DNA of 64,000 bases from JAHBTB01 sp964451255 (GTDB lineage: Bacteria; Armatimonadota; Fimbriimonadia; Fimbriimonadales; Fimbriimonadaceae): NCBI GenBank assembly GCA_964451255.1, contig CAYVHL010000002.1, positions 1 to 64,000 on the forward strand. The letters are read 5' to 3'. The notes beneath the pieces are model-generated. The model ran no database searches. It had not been told where the DNA came from and worked only from the letters and a program-made list of their open reading frames with translations. The translations under genes were made by a program, and so were the position numbers. Shown in pieces: positions 1-7,983 of the stretch. Numbering within the stretch: the first letter of the stretch is position 1; every line of letters starts with the position of its first letter.

Positions 1-633
1 GCCATCATGGGACCGTCCGGCTCCGGCAAGTCCACCTTCATGAACTTGATCGGATGCCTGGACCGGCCGACAGGGGGCCAATATATCCTTGACGGCCAGG
101 ACGTCAGCAGGATGACTGACAACCAACTTGCCGACGTCCGGAACAAGACCATCGGCTTCGTCTTCCAGTCCTACAACCTGCTTCCCAGGACGACGGCGGT
201 GAGGAATGTCGAACTGCCATTGATGTACGCCGGTGCCAAGAACCGGACGGAGAAGGCCAAGGAAGCGCTTGAGAAGGTCGGGCTGGCCCAAAGGATGGGG
301 CACAAGCCGAACGAACTTTCCGGTGGCCAACAGCAACGTGTCGCGATAGCCCGGGCCATCGTCAACAACCCGGTTTTGATCCTCGGCGACGAGCCGACTG
401 GAAACCTGGACACCAGGACGTCCGAGGAGATCCTCGCCCTATTTCAAGATCTGAACCGGTCTGGCAAGACGATCATCATCGTCACCCACGAGGAGGACAT
501 CGCAATGCATTGCAAACGGGTCATCCGTTTTCGTGACGGGCGTGTGCAGAGCGATGAAAAGGTGGCGGAACCGATAGACGCAAGAGAATTCCTCAAGACC
601 CTCCCACTTCCGGAAGACGCGGCTAGCGCATAG
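1..633 (+). CDS. ABC transporter ATP-binding protein, LolD/MacB type (5' truncated by window edge)
   Basis: ATPase subunit of an ABC transporter; the LolD/MacB group powers lipoprotein release or efflux from the inner membrane through separate FtsX-like permeases. The reading frame is open from base 1, so roughly 35-40 N-terminal residues lie outside the window. Visible motifs in order: Walker A GPSGSGKST at the very start, Q-loop in FVFQSYNLLP, signature LSGGQQQRVAIARA, Walker B LILGDEPTGNLD and H-loop IIVTHEED. The PTGNLD ending of Walker B and the short C-terminus are typical of the MacB/LolD/FtsE group. The permease partner is not in the window and presumably lies upstream. The substrate cannot be told from this fragment. 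Confidence 0.93.
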   Translation, partial: AIMGPSGSGKSTFMNLIGCLDRPTGGQYILDGQDVSRMTDNQLADVRNKTIGFVFQSYNLLPRTTAVRNVELPLMYAGAKNRTEKAKEALEKVGLAQRMGHKPNELSGGQQQRVAIARAIVNNPVLILGDEPTGNLDTRTSEEILALFQDLNRSGKTIIIVTHEEDIAMHCKRVIRFRDGRVQSDEKVAEPIDAREFLKTLPLPEDAASA

Positions 634-707
634 TCGATCATCAAATAGATCAACTCGCCGACATTCTCGCCTTGGGACTTGGGGGAGTTCTAAGGCAGAA
701 TCATCAT

Positions 708-1289
708 GTGACTCGCCTACTCTGGAACGGCTTGGGATTCCTCTTCCTGGGGATCGGCATCGTAGGCTATGTCACTCCGGTCTTGCCCGGCACCGTCTTC
801 ATGATCATCGCCCTTTCTTGCTTTATCAAGGGTGCCAACGAGAGACAAGTCCAGTGGATTCTCAACCATCCGTGGTTTGGTCACATCTTGCGGGATTGGA
901 GCGAGAACAAGTGGATTTCGGCCCGGGTGAAGTGGATCGCGTCTGCTTGCATCGTCATCTTCAGCGGTTTGTCGATCGCCATGCTTTATCCAAAGTGGTC
1001 GTCTGAGCCCAGACTCATCGTGATCCCGGCGAGCATCACCGTTTTGGCTGTGATAGGGGTCACTTATATCGTGACCCGCCGGACGAAGCCGGCCAAGGGT
1101 TCACCTTCGGGAAGCCCAGCCAACGAGGTCTTCATCAACGAACCTCCACGGGAGGTCTTCGCCCCGCCCCTTGGCCAGTCCGATACGGGTCGTGGCGACC
1201 GTCTTTCTGGGGCTGTCGGGGAGAGCGAGGGTGAGCGGGGAAGCAGTGTCGAAGAGATCGATGCCGTTGTGCCTGCTACTCAACGCTAG
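708..1289 (+). CDS. DUF454 (YbaN-like) small membrane protein with long C-terminal tail
   Basis: Inner-membrane protein of the DUF454/YbaN family, function unknown. From GTG at 708 it has about 193 residues: four hydrophobic segments (around GLGFLFLGIGIVGYV, PGTVFMIIALSCFI, WIASACIVIFSGLSIAML and VIPASITVLAVIGVTYIV) and the family-like PVLPGTVFMI stretch between the first two. A TTG at 672 would add 12 polar residues but has no ribosome-binding site; AAGG at 692-695 favours 708, though its spacing of 12 is long. Family members usually end soon after the last helix, near 125 residues. Here a polar tail of about 63 residues lies entirely over the 3' end of the convergent mpg gene, so either the overlap is real or a stop has been lost. 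Confidence 0.75.
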   Translation: MTRLLWNGLGFLFLGIGIVGYVTPVLPGTVFMIIALSCFIKGANERQVQWILNHPWFGHILRDWSENKWISARVKWIASACIVIFSGLSIAMLYPKWSSEPRLIVIPASITVLAVIGVTYIVTRRTKPAKGSPSGSPANEVFINEPPREVFAPPLGQSDTGRGDRLSGAVGESEGERGSSVEEIDAVVPATQR

Positions 1290-1706
1290 TCCTTGGGCGA
1301 GTTTTCCAGGGCCAGAAAGGAGGTCTGTGTCATCCTTGGCCTTAGGTCTGCGTTGCCTGATGGCCTCGATCCCGGCTAGAGGCATGGCCGCACGGATGAG
1401 GATGGCGAAGGGAACCCCCTCTGGCCCGGCGACGACGTTGAGCATCCAATGGCAGCCGTAGCAGAAGTAGACGTAGGCTAGCCCGGCGCGTCCGTACATC
1501 ACTTGGTTGCGCGGGGTCGGCCCACGGTAGGCATGGCTGCCCGGATCGAGCTCGCCGGCGTAGGCTTCTACTTCGACGATCTGCGTCTCGACCTCGCCCG
1601 CTCGCAACACACCACCGACGAGGAGAGGGGCGGACTCCCACACCGGAAGTGACTCAAGAATTTCTGCGGACTTTTCACTGGACGCTTGGAATGTAGACGT
1701 AGACAT
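1101..1706 (-). CDS. mpg: 3-methyladenine (alkyladenine) DNA glycosylase, Mpg/AAG family
   Basis: Base-excision repair glycosylase that flips out and removes alkylated purines such as 3-methyladenine and hypoxanthine. 201 residues, normal for bacterial AAG proteins. Family landmarks: ESAPLLVGGVL near residue 25, the catalytic-region IVEVEAYAG (general-base Glu), DPGSHAYRGPTPRNQVMYG, the AYVYFCYGCHWMLNVV substrate-pocket stretch, and LSGPGKLAQGLAL. The C-terminus (IGLAKGRGEDLPWRFVDED) is typical, so the gene itself looks complete. ATG at 1706 lies only 19 bp from the divergent imuB start and inside a palindrome that also carries imuB's -10 box. No Shine-Dalgarno is visible, so this mRNA may be leaderless. 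The shared intergenic region suggests joint control with the mutagenesis cassette, which is inference. Confidence 0.93.
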   Translation of the reverse strand: MSTSTFQASSEKSAEILESLPVWESAPLLVGGVLRAGEVETQIVEVEAYAGELDPGSHAYRGPTPRNQVMYGRAGLAYVYFCYGCHWMLNVVAGPEGVPFAILIRAAMPLAGIEAIRQRRPKAKDDTDLLSGPGKLAQGLALSSRHNGIDLFDTASPLTLALPDSPRKTVATTRIGLAKGRGEDLPWRFVDEDLVGWASRR

Positions 1707-1721
1707 ACTATAATAGTAGAC
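1686..1721 (+). promoter_or_regulatory. Promoter of imuB-dnaE2, overlapping a palindrome shared with mpg
   Basis: A -35-like TTGGAA (1686-1691), a 17-bp spacer and a perfect -10 TATAAT (1709-1714) point rightward. Expected transcription start is about 1721, 5 nt before the imuB ATG at 1726, so the message would be nearly leaderless. The -10 lies in the inverted repeat TACTATAATAGTA (1706-1718), whose other strand gives TACTAT 6 nt before the mpg ATG. GTAGAC occurs at 1693, 1699 and 1716. Any LexA-type operator here is unidentified. Confidence 0.7.
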
Positions 1722-1725
1722 ATAG

Positions 1726-2931
1726 ATGGCCTATTCTCTATACCTCTCCTTGGTTGGATTCTATACCCGGGCCATTGTCGCCAGACAGCCCGACCTGGGC
1801 TCCATCCCTTTCGCGGTCGTACGCGACAAGGTTGTGACCGACGTTTCCGACTCGGCTGCCCTGCGTTCAGTTAGGCTGGGCATGGCCCAGTCTGAGGCGA
1901 AGCTCCTCCTTGGCAGCGACGGGCGCTGTGTCTCCTACGAGCCTAGCCACTTTCTCAATGACAGAGACGCTTGGTTGGACCTGTGTCTGGACGTGTCATC
2001 TGTGATCGAGCCGGTCACTGAGTCCGAAGCATGGGTCGACCTCACCGGTCATCCTGATCCTCAGGACATCGCCCAACGGCTTATCCTACGGTTGACCGAG
2101 GCGACAGGCTTGCGCGTGCTCTGCGGTATGGCGGCGGCCAAATGGGTGGCTCGTCTTGCCGCGTCGCCGGTGGACATCGAAGCGGCACGACTTGGGATAC
2201 CTGTGGTCGATCCAGTCTCCGAGCCCGCGTCGTTCCTTTCAGAAATGCCGACTGCTGTTCTTGCGCCTGTCGCCCCAGAGCATAGGGAACGACTGGTCCG
2301 GCTCGGTTACCGGCGTGTGAGGCATGTGCAAGCCGCACCCGATGGAATCCTCCGTGCCCAATTCGGAGCAGAAGCCCCTACGGTGCGTCTTGCGGCGAAA
2401 GGAGTTGCGGTCGAGCCCGTGAGAGCTGTGTATCCATCCGCTTCACACAGCATCTCCGAGCGTTGCGAGGAGGGAGTGGCAGATTCCCTTGCCCTATCAG
2501 CGTGGGTGGGCCGTCTCTTTACCCGGGCGTCCGCCGCCCTTGTCGCACGCGACGTCTTGTGTGCTTCCGTCGCGTTGGTCTTTGAACTCGAAGGGCGAGC
2601 TGTGGTCAGGTGGACTCGCACTATGGGCAAGGCGGTGCAATCCGCTCCATCACTGGTCGCTGTCGGCTTGTGCGCTTTGCAGTCCGTAGAGGTCAGAGAG
2701 CCTGTCGTGGGGATTCGGTTGTTGTTATCAGGCTTGGTGGCTGCGCCGAGAGTCCAACAGACATTCGCGTCGGTGAACGGAATGCGGGAAAGGAAGGTGG
2801 CTATGGACGTCGCAATGAGGCGGGTCCGGACGGTCTACGGTGACTCGTCTTTGAAGTCCGCTTCGGAGATCAGGCTGACTCGGCGAGAGGAACTATTGAA
2901 GGTGTGGCGGGATGCGCTCGGATGGCGTTGA
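1726..2931 (+). CDS. imuB: ImuB-like Y-family polymerase homologue (catalytically inactive accessory subunit)
   Basis: ImuB acts as an adaptor for the error-prone polymerase DnaE2/ImuC during damage-induced mutagenesis and is itself non-catalytic. The 401-residue product has the Y-family fold pattern: N-terminal strand LYLSLVGFYTRAIV where an active enzyme would carry the catalytic Asp (here Gly), VRLGMAQSEAKLLL (compare 'GMpl.eA'), the second palm motif SEAWVDLTG where the usual DE pair is not intact, and GLRVLCGMAAAKWVARLAA (compare 'GiA.nK.lAKlA'). It is short for ImuB (often about 500) and lacks the usual C-terminal module. Its 3' end overlaps dnaE2 by 20 nt, implying translational coupling. 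No imuA/recA-like gene precedes it. Assignment rests mainly on context and palm similarity. Confidence 0.85.
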   Translation: MAYSLYLSLVGFYTRAIVARQPDLGSIPFAVVRDKVVTDVSDSAALRSVRLGMAQSEAKLLLGSDGRCVSYEPSHFLNDRDAWLDLCLDVSSVIEPVTESEAWVDLTGHPDPQDIAQRLILRLTEATGLRVLCGMAAAKWVARLAASPVDIEAARLGIPVVDPVSEPASFLSEMPTAVLAPVAPEHRERLVRLGYRRVRHVQAAPDGILRAQFGAEAPTVRLAAKGVAVEPVRAVYPSASHSISERCEEGVADSLALSAWVGRLFTRASAALVARDVLCASVALVFELEGRAVVRWTRTMGKAVQSAPSLVAVGLCALQSVEVREPVVGIRLLLSGLVAAPRVQQTFASVNGMRERKVAMDVAMRRVRTVYGDSSLKSASEIRLTRREELLKVWRDALGWR

Positions 2932-5900
2932 AATCCTTGCCAGGTGGCGGGAGACCGGAGCCTGGTGGGCAGGAGAGGAGCCACTAGAGTGGGTCGAGTA
3001 TCGCGACAAGCGCGGTGTACGCAGACAAAAAAGCAGGCCTCTCAAGCAGACCGCTGCTAAGGCGCACGGTCGGGAGTATGTCGACGACCCCACCGAAGAA
3101 GTCACGATCATCCCTCGCAAGCTGAGGGACGAGAAGGTGAGCCGTGCATGCGGCTATGTCGATCCTGGGCCAGTCGTGTTACGGTCCTCTGGCGCTTCCA
3201 CCTACGTTCCGCTCCATGTGCTCTCGGGTTATTCCTTTGGGCACAGCGTCTTGTTCGCCAGGGAGATCCCTCGGCGGGCGGCCGAGTTAGGTTTGTCGGC
3301 GGTCGCTTTGACTGACCGGTTCAGCTTGGCAGGTGCGGTCGAACTTGTCCGAGAGTCGAAGGATTGCGGGGTCAAGCCGATAGTGGGGGCAGTGGTCGAG
3401 ATGGCCTGCGGGGGCGAACTTGTCCTTCTTGCCCGAGACAAACGGGGATATGCGTCCCTCTCGCGTTTGCTCACAGACTGCCATCTGGGGCAACCTCGCC
3501 TCTTTCCGCTTTGTGACTGGGAATCGCTGGAAAGGCATTCTCTAGGCGTGTTGTGCTTGACCGGTGGTCACCGGGGGGCCATCAACCATTTGGTTTCTTC
3601 GAGAAGCTACACGGAGGCAGATTTGTTGCTCGATCGGTTGGAAGGGATATTCGGAAGTGAAAACGTGGCGGTCGAGATCGAGCGGTCGTTCGTACCCTGG
3701 GAAACGTCCGTAAACAGACATCTTGAGGAACTGGCTCGGAAACGTGGGTTGTCCGCCGTCGCTGGGGGACAGGTGACCCATTCGTCTCCCGGTCAGTTTC
3801 CTGCCCAAGACGTGCTGGTCTGCGCCGAGACCCTGTGCTTGGTAGAGGAACTTGTAGGAAGGAAACCACTTCGTCACCCTGAGCAACCGCCTCGAAAGTG
3901 CTTGCCAAAGCGCGCGATGAACGCAGAGTGCTACTTCCGCTCTCCCCTTGAAGCCAGTGAACTCTTCGCTGACGCGACCTATCTGCTTGATAACACTAGG
4001 CGGATCGCCGACCGGATAGACGACGACGTGTTGCCTGGCCGCTCTCGCATGCCGTGCGTGCCGGGACATCCTACCGCTGACTTTTTGCAGATTGTGATGT
4101 CAGAGGCAGAGCGCGTTCACGGAAAGGTTTCCCCATGGTTATCCAAAAGGTTGGAAATGGAAACAAGCAGGATACTGCGCCTAGGGTTTGCGGACCACTT
4201 TCTCGTGATGTGGGATGTGTGCCGCTGGGCGAGGGAGCAAAGCATCCTCCACAGTGGCCGAGGGTCTGTCGTCGACTCGGCTGTGGCGTACTGCCTGGGG
4301 ATGAGCCGTATCGACGCCTATGAGCACGATCTTCACTTCGATCGTTTTCTACCGGAGGACGGAAGCAAGAGACCAGACATCGACATGGACTTCGAAGCCA
4401 GACGAAGAGACGATGTCCGCAACTACCTGGTCGGCAAGTACGGAAAGGAACACGTCGCCACTGTCGCCGCGTTCGGCGCGTTTTGTACCAGGGGGATAGT
4501 CCGCGAGGTCGGCAAGGCGTTGGGTATCGACGGGGAGACGATCGGCTTTCTTTCTAAGCGTATCCACGGCAGCATCCAGCCCGACCAGATGGCCAGCGCG
4601 CTGGGGAAGCGTCCTGAACTGCGCAAGTCGGGGCTCGACCCCCAGAGGTTGGAATGGCTCTTCAAATTGGCCGCCCACCTGATGGACGTGCCTCGCAACG
4701 CCCGCGCCCATTCCTCCGGTGTCGTGGTGGGTGCCGACCCGATCTGCGACATCGTGCCGGTCATGTGGTCGGGGTCCGAGCAGTCAGATGGTTGGGAATC
4801 GACCCATTTGCGCATCATGCAGTGGGATAAACGTAGCGCTAAGCATTACTTCGACAAGTTTGACGTTCTGTGCCTTCGTGGCCAGGATGTGCTCTCGGGC
4901 ACTCAAAGGAGGATCCGGCAGGCGGATCCTGTGTTCGATGTCCGTGACATCTCCCTTGCAGACCCTGAGACTTACCGCGTCTTCCGCTCAGGGGAACTGA
5001 TCGGCGTCCCGCAGTCGGCGTCCCCAGCCATGCGGCAGGCGCACATCAGGGTGAGGACACAAAACCTGAATGACGCCAGCTTGGTCCAAGCGGGCATCCG
5101 TCCCGGCGTCGGCGGCGCGGTGAAGATCAACGAGCTCATAGCCAGACGGCGTGGGCTAAAGAGCTTTTCCTATGAACACCCCGATTTCGAACCGATCTTG
5201 GGGCAGACCTACGGGATCATCGTCTTCCAGGAACAGGTCGACCAGTTGCTTCAGACCTTCTGCGGTTATACGAGCGGAGAGGCTGAGGACATACGCGACG
5301 CCATCCACAAACGCAGGAAGGAAGATTACGGCCAGGTCATCCGCGACGAACTCCTCGCCCGCTGTGCGCGACGCGGATATAGCGAGTCTGTGTCCAACCA
5401 CGTGTTCGAACTTGTCGCCGCGTTCAAGGGTTACGGCTTCGCTCAAGGGCACGCTCTGGCCTTTGCTGAGATCTCTGTCCGATCGGTGTTCTGTCAGCAA
5501 AACTATCCAGCGGAATACTTCGCCTCACTCCTCGACGCCCAACCTGCAGGTTACTATGGGCCTTGTACGCTGGTCAACGAAGCCCGTGCGAGAGGCGTCG
5601 CGGTCTTACCCGTTTGTGTCCAACGGAGCGATGCCGGCTTCCTTGTAGAGGACGTGAAATCTGACCAAGACCCGAGAATCGTCTTGCCGAACGCGGGGAT
5701 ACGGATTGGTTTCAATCAGATCAAGGGGATTTCGAAATCATTGGTCAACCGGATGGTGTCTTGCCGTAAGGAGGGATATCGAGATCTTCTGGACTTTGTC
5801 AAGCTGACCAGACCAGACCAAGACGAGTTGGAGCGCCTTGCTCTTTGTGGGGTTTTCGATGATCTCGAACCCAACCGTCGCGCGGTGATGTGTTCGGTGC

Positions 5901-6433
5901 CCCAACTCTTGTCTGCAGCGTCTGACAAAGAGCAGCAGATCAGCGACGAGTGGAAAGTCGACCAATTGGTCGATGACTTCAACATCGCTGAGAAGGCGGT
6001 GTTCGAGAGGCAGACCCTCGAACTTGATGTCAGCCGCCATATCATGTCGTTTGAAAGGGAGAGGGTAGCGACGAAAGGCGGCGCCACCGTCGCCGATGTC
6101 AAGAGCCTGAAGGAAGGCGAGCGGGCAATGGTGGTCGGGAACCCCATCCGGCTGCGGTTTCCACCCACTCCAAGTGGCAAGAGGGTCGTCTTCTTCGACT
6201 TAGAAGATGAGACCGGCCTGCTCAACGTCACTTGCTTCGACCGTGTCTATCAACTGGACGGACAAAACCTGGTCTGCTCGCCCTACGTCACTGTCGTGGG
6301 CACGACGCAAGACCGTGACGGGCACATGGCGTTCCTTGCCAGGAGGATCTTCACATACGAACCAGTGATCACCCAGATGGTGGACGCTACCGCTGACTGT
6401 CCCGTCAGGTTCGCCGATTTCCTTGGCCGCTAA
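2912..6433 (+). CDS. dnaE2: Error-prone DNA polymerase III alpha subunit, DnaE2/ImuC, with N-terminal extension
   Basis: C-family polymerase for translesion synthesis with ImuB. 1173 residues, longer than the usual 1050 or so because about 95 residues precede the PHP domain. The extension begins with WRETGAWWAGEEPLEW, resembling the small WW-type module usually found at ImuB C-termini. The PHP domain starts at YVPLHVLSGYS; the metal-binding H-x-H is H-x-L, and the later TDH is TDR, so PHP proofreading is predicted dead. Polymerase motifs are intact: SGRGSVVDSA, the catalytic aspartates in PDIDMDF (residues 488-494) and the third acidic site in KFDVL. The middle ends with HhH-like repeats and the C-terminal OB fold is near VVFFDLEDETGLLNV. 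The start at 2912 overlaps imuB; later ATGs would remove the extension. Confidence 0.93.
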   Translation: MRSDGVEILARWRETGAWWAGEEPLEWVEYRDKRGVRRQKSRPLKQTAAKAHGREYVDDPTEEVTIIPRKLRDEKVSRACGYVDPGPVVLRSSGASTYVPLHVLSGYSFGHSVLFAREIPRRAAELGLSAVALTDRFSLAGAVELVRESKDCGVKPIVGAVVEMACGGELVLLARDKRGYASLSRLLTDCHLGQPRLFPLCDWESLERHSLGVLCLTGGHRGAINHLVSSRSYTEADLLLDRLEGIFGSENVAVEIERSFVPWETSVNRHLEELARKRGLSAVAGGQVTHSSPGQFPAQDVLVCAETLCLVEELVGRKPLRHPEQPPRKCLPKRAMNAECYFRSPLEASELFADATYLLDNTRRIADRIDDDVLPGRSRMPCVPGHPTADFLQIVMSEAERVHGKVSPWLSKRLEMETSRILRLGFADHFLVMWDVCRWAREQSILHSGRGSVVDSAVAYCLGMSRIDAYEHDLHFDRFLPEDGSKRPDIDMDFEARRRDDVRNYLVGKYGKEHVATVAAFGAFCTRGIVREVGKALGIDGETIGFLSKRIHGSIQPDQMASALGKRPELRKSGLDPQRLEWLFKLAAHLMDVPRNARAHSSGVVVGADPICDIVPVMWSGSEQSDGWESTHLRIMQWDKRSAKHYFDKFDVLCLRGQDVLSGTQRRIRQADPVFDVRDISLADPETYRVFRSGELIGVPQSASPAMRQAHIRVRTQNLNDASLVQAGIRPGVGGAVKINELIARRRGLKSFSYEHPDFEPILGQTYGIIVFQEQVDQLLQTFCGYTSGEAEDIRDAIHKRRKEDYGQVIRDELLARCARRGYSESVSNHVFELVAAFKGYGFAQGHALAFAEISVRSVFCQQNYPAEYFASLLDAQPAGYYGPCTLVNEARARGVAVLPVCVQRSDAGFLVEDVKSDQDPRIVLPNAGIRIGFNQIKGISKSLVNRMVSCRKEGYRDLLDFVKLTRPDQDELERLALCGVFDDLEPNRRAVMCSVPQLLSAASDKEQQISDEWKVDQLVDDFNIAEKAVFERQTLELDVSRHIMSFERERVATKGGATVADVKSLKEGERAMVVGNPIRLRFPPTPSGKRVVFFDLEDETGLLNVTCFDRVYQLDGQNLVCSPYVTVVGTTQDRDGHMAFLARRIFTYEPVITQMVDATADCPVRFADFLGR

Positions 6434-6468
6434 TCAGTCACTGCCCATCCACCGACAATTACCAGGAA

Positions 6469-7983
6469 ATGGCGTCGGCCCCCGCCCCCATTGTCAGCGG
6501 CCTTTGGGAACTGTTCGACCTGACCATCCTCTTCCGGTCGGGGGTGCAAGCCTATCTGGACGAGACGCTCACCCGCAGCGCCTACTGGTTCCACGCCTCG
6601 GGCGGCTCGATCTTTCTACTCAACGTCGAGAGTGGCGAACACGTCCTCCGGTCGGCCACCGGACACCAAAGGCACCTCCCCGAGGGGGCGAAGATCGTGC
6701 CAGGAAAGGGCATCGCCGGGATCGTCCTTGACGCCCGTGAGCCCAAGATCGTAGACGACCCCCGCCTAGACCCCCTGTTTGCGGCGGCCGGGATCCAGGC
6801 TGACAAGGGGTTCGCCAGCGCGATGATCCTGCCCCTGATCGGTGACGAGGGTAAGCCGGCCGGTGTCCTGAACCTCTCCCGCCAGGCGGGCGAACCACGC
6901 TTCGGTGTCGAGGACCTCGCCCTGGCTCGCACGCTCGCCGACCAGGTGGTCCTTGCGGTCACCAACGCGCAGATGGTGGACGAGCTCCACACCCGTGTCT
7001 ACGCGATGAACCTGATGAACGAGAAGCTCACTGCCGTCCTTGACAGCGTCGCAGGCGCGGTTGTCGTCGTCGACGCCGACGGCGCCGCTGTCAACCACAA
7101 CCGGGCCGCGACCGAGGCCTCGTTCCTTCACGACGGCAACGCCGCCGACCTGAGCGACATCCAGACTGCCCTGAAGGAAGCGACCAACGAAACGATCCAG
7201 GGCCAACTGCCCACGAAACGCCAAGCGCACGACCGTGCCTCTGACCGGACGTGGCTTGTCGAAGGCGTCCCTCTCCCCAGTGGCGGCGCCGTCGTCACCG
7301 TCAAGGAGACGACCGAGATCGAGCGTCAGAACAGGGAGGTCGCCCGCGTGAAGCGACTCGCCGAGATCGGTCAGATGACCGCCGTCGTCGCCCACGAGAT
7401 CCGGAACCCGCTCACGGGGATCCGCTCTGCGGCCAGCATGATCCGACAAGAGCCGGAAATGACGGACGAGATGGTCGCCATGATCGAGGAGGAGGTGTTA
7501 CGCCTTAGCCGCCTCTGCGAGGACTTTCTGGAGTTCGCCAGGCCCATGCAGGTCGATCGTGCGCCGACGGACGTCGCCGCCCTATGCAAGCGGGTGGCCA
7601 AGCTTCTGACCCCAGAATTCGACCTGTTCAAGGTAAGTCTGCGTGTGGAGGTCGCCCCCGACCTTCCGAAGATATCTCTAGACGCCGGGCGCGTCCGTCA
7701 AGTTGTGGTGAACCTGCTCCGGAACGCGCTACAAGCGTCGGCCCCTGGTCAGCAGGTCGTCCTTTCAGCGTGGGAACTGGGATTAGCGGTTGAAGACGAG
7801 GGTATCGGAATGGGAGACGAGCAGAGAGCCAATCTGTTTTCGCCCTTCTTCACGACGAAATCAGATGGCACAGGCCTCGGACTCAGCACTGTCCGGAAAA
7901 TCGTCGACGCACACGGGGGCAGCCTGGAGGTCAGTTCCGAGCCAGGTCGAGGCAGTCGGTTTGAGGTGAGATGGGAAGCGTAA
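6469..7983 (+). CDS. GAF-domain sensor histidine kinase, NtrB-like
   Basis: Cytosolic two-component kinase of 504 residues that would phosphorylate the regulator encoded next to it. An N-terminal GAF domain (about 20-165) starts after SGLWELFDLTILF and includes the VPGKGIAGIVLDARE type of stretch. A PAS-like region (about 180-280) follows, then a DHp helix with the phospho-acceptor His309 in VVAHEIRNPLTGIRS, N-box VVNLLRNALQA, G1 box VEDEGIGMG, F-box FFTTKSDGTGLGLS and G2 ending HGGSLEVSSEPGRGSRFEV. There are no transmembrane segments. The ligand of the GAF domain is unknown. The start ATG at 6469 has AGGA only 2 nt upstream, so initiation is not well defined. Its 3' end overlaps the response regulator by 13 nt, so the two are coupled. 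Confidence 0.93.
   Translation: MASAPAPIVSGLWELFDLTILFRSGVQAYLDETLTRSAYWFHASGGSIFLLNVESGEHVLRSATGHQRHLPEGAKIVPGKGIAGIVLDAREPKIVDDPRLDPLFAAAGIQADKGFASAMILPLIGDEGKPAGVLNLSRQAGEPRFGVEDLALARTLADQVVLAVTNAQMVDELHTRVYAMNLMNEKLTAVLDSVAGAVVVVDADGAAVNHNRAATEASFLHDGNAADLSDIQTALKEATNETIQGQLPTKRQAHDRASDRTWLVEGVPLPSGGAVVTVKETTEIERQNREVARVKRLAEIGQMTAVVAHEIRNPLTGIRSAASMIRQEPEMTDEMVAMIEEEVLRLSRLCEDFLEFARPMQVDRAPTDVAALCKRVAKLLTPEFDLFKVSLRVEVAPDLPKISLDAGRVRQVVVNLLRNALQASAPGQQVVLSAWELGLAVEDEGIGMGDEQRANLFSPFFTTKSDGTGLGLSTVRKIVDAHGGSLEVSSEPGRGSRFEVRWEA

Noticed and set aside
6766..7449. 227-codon minus-strand frame over the histidine kinase gene
   Set aside because: Antisense shadow; Asp/Val/Gly-rich with no domain.
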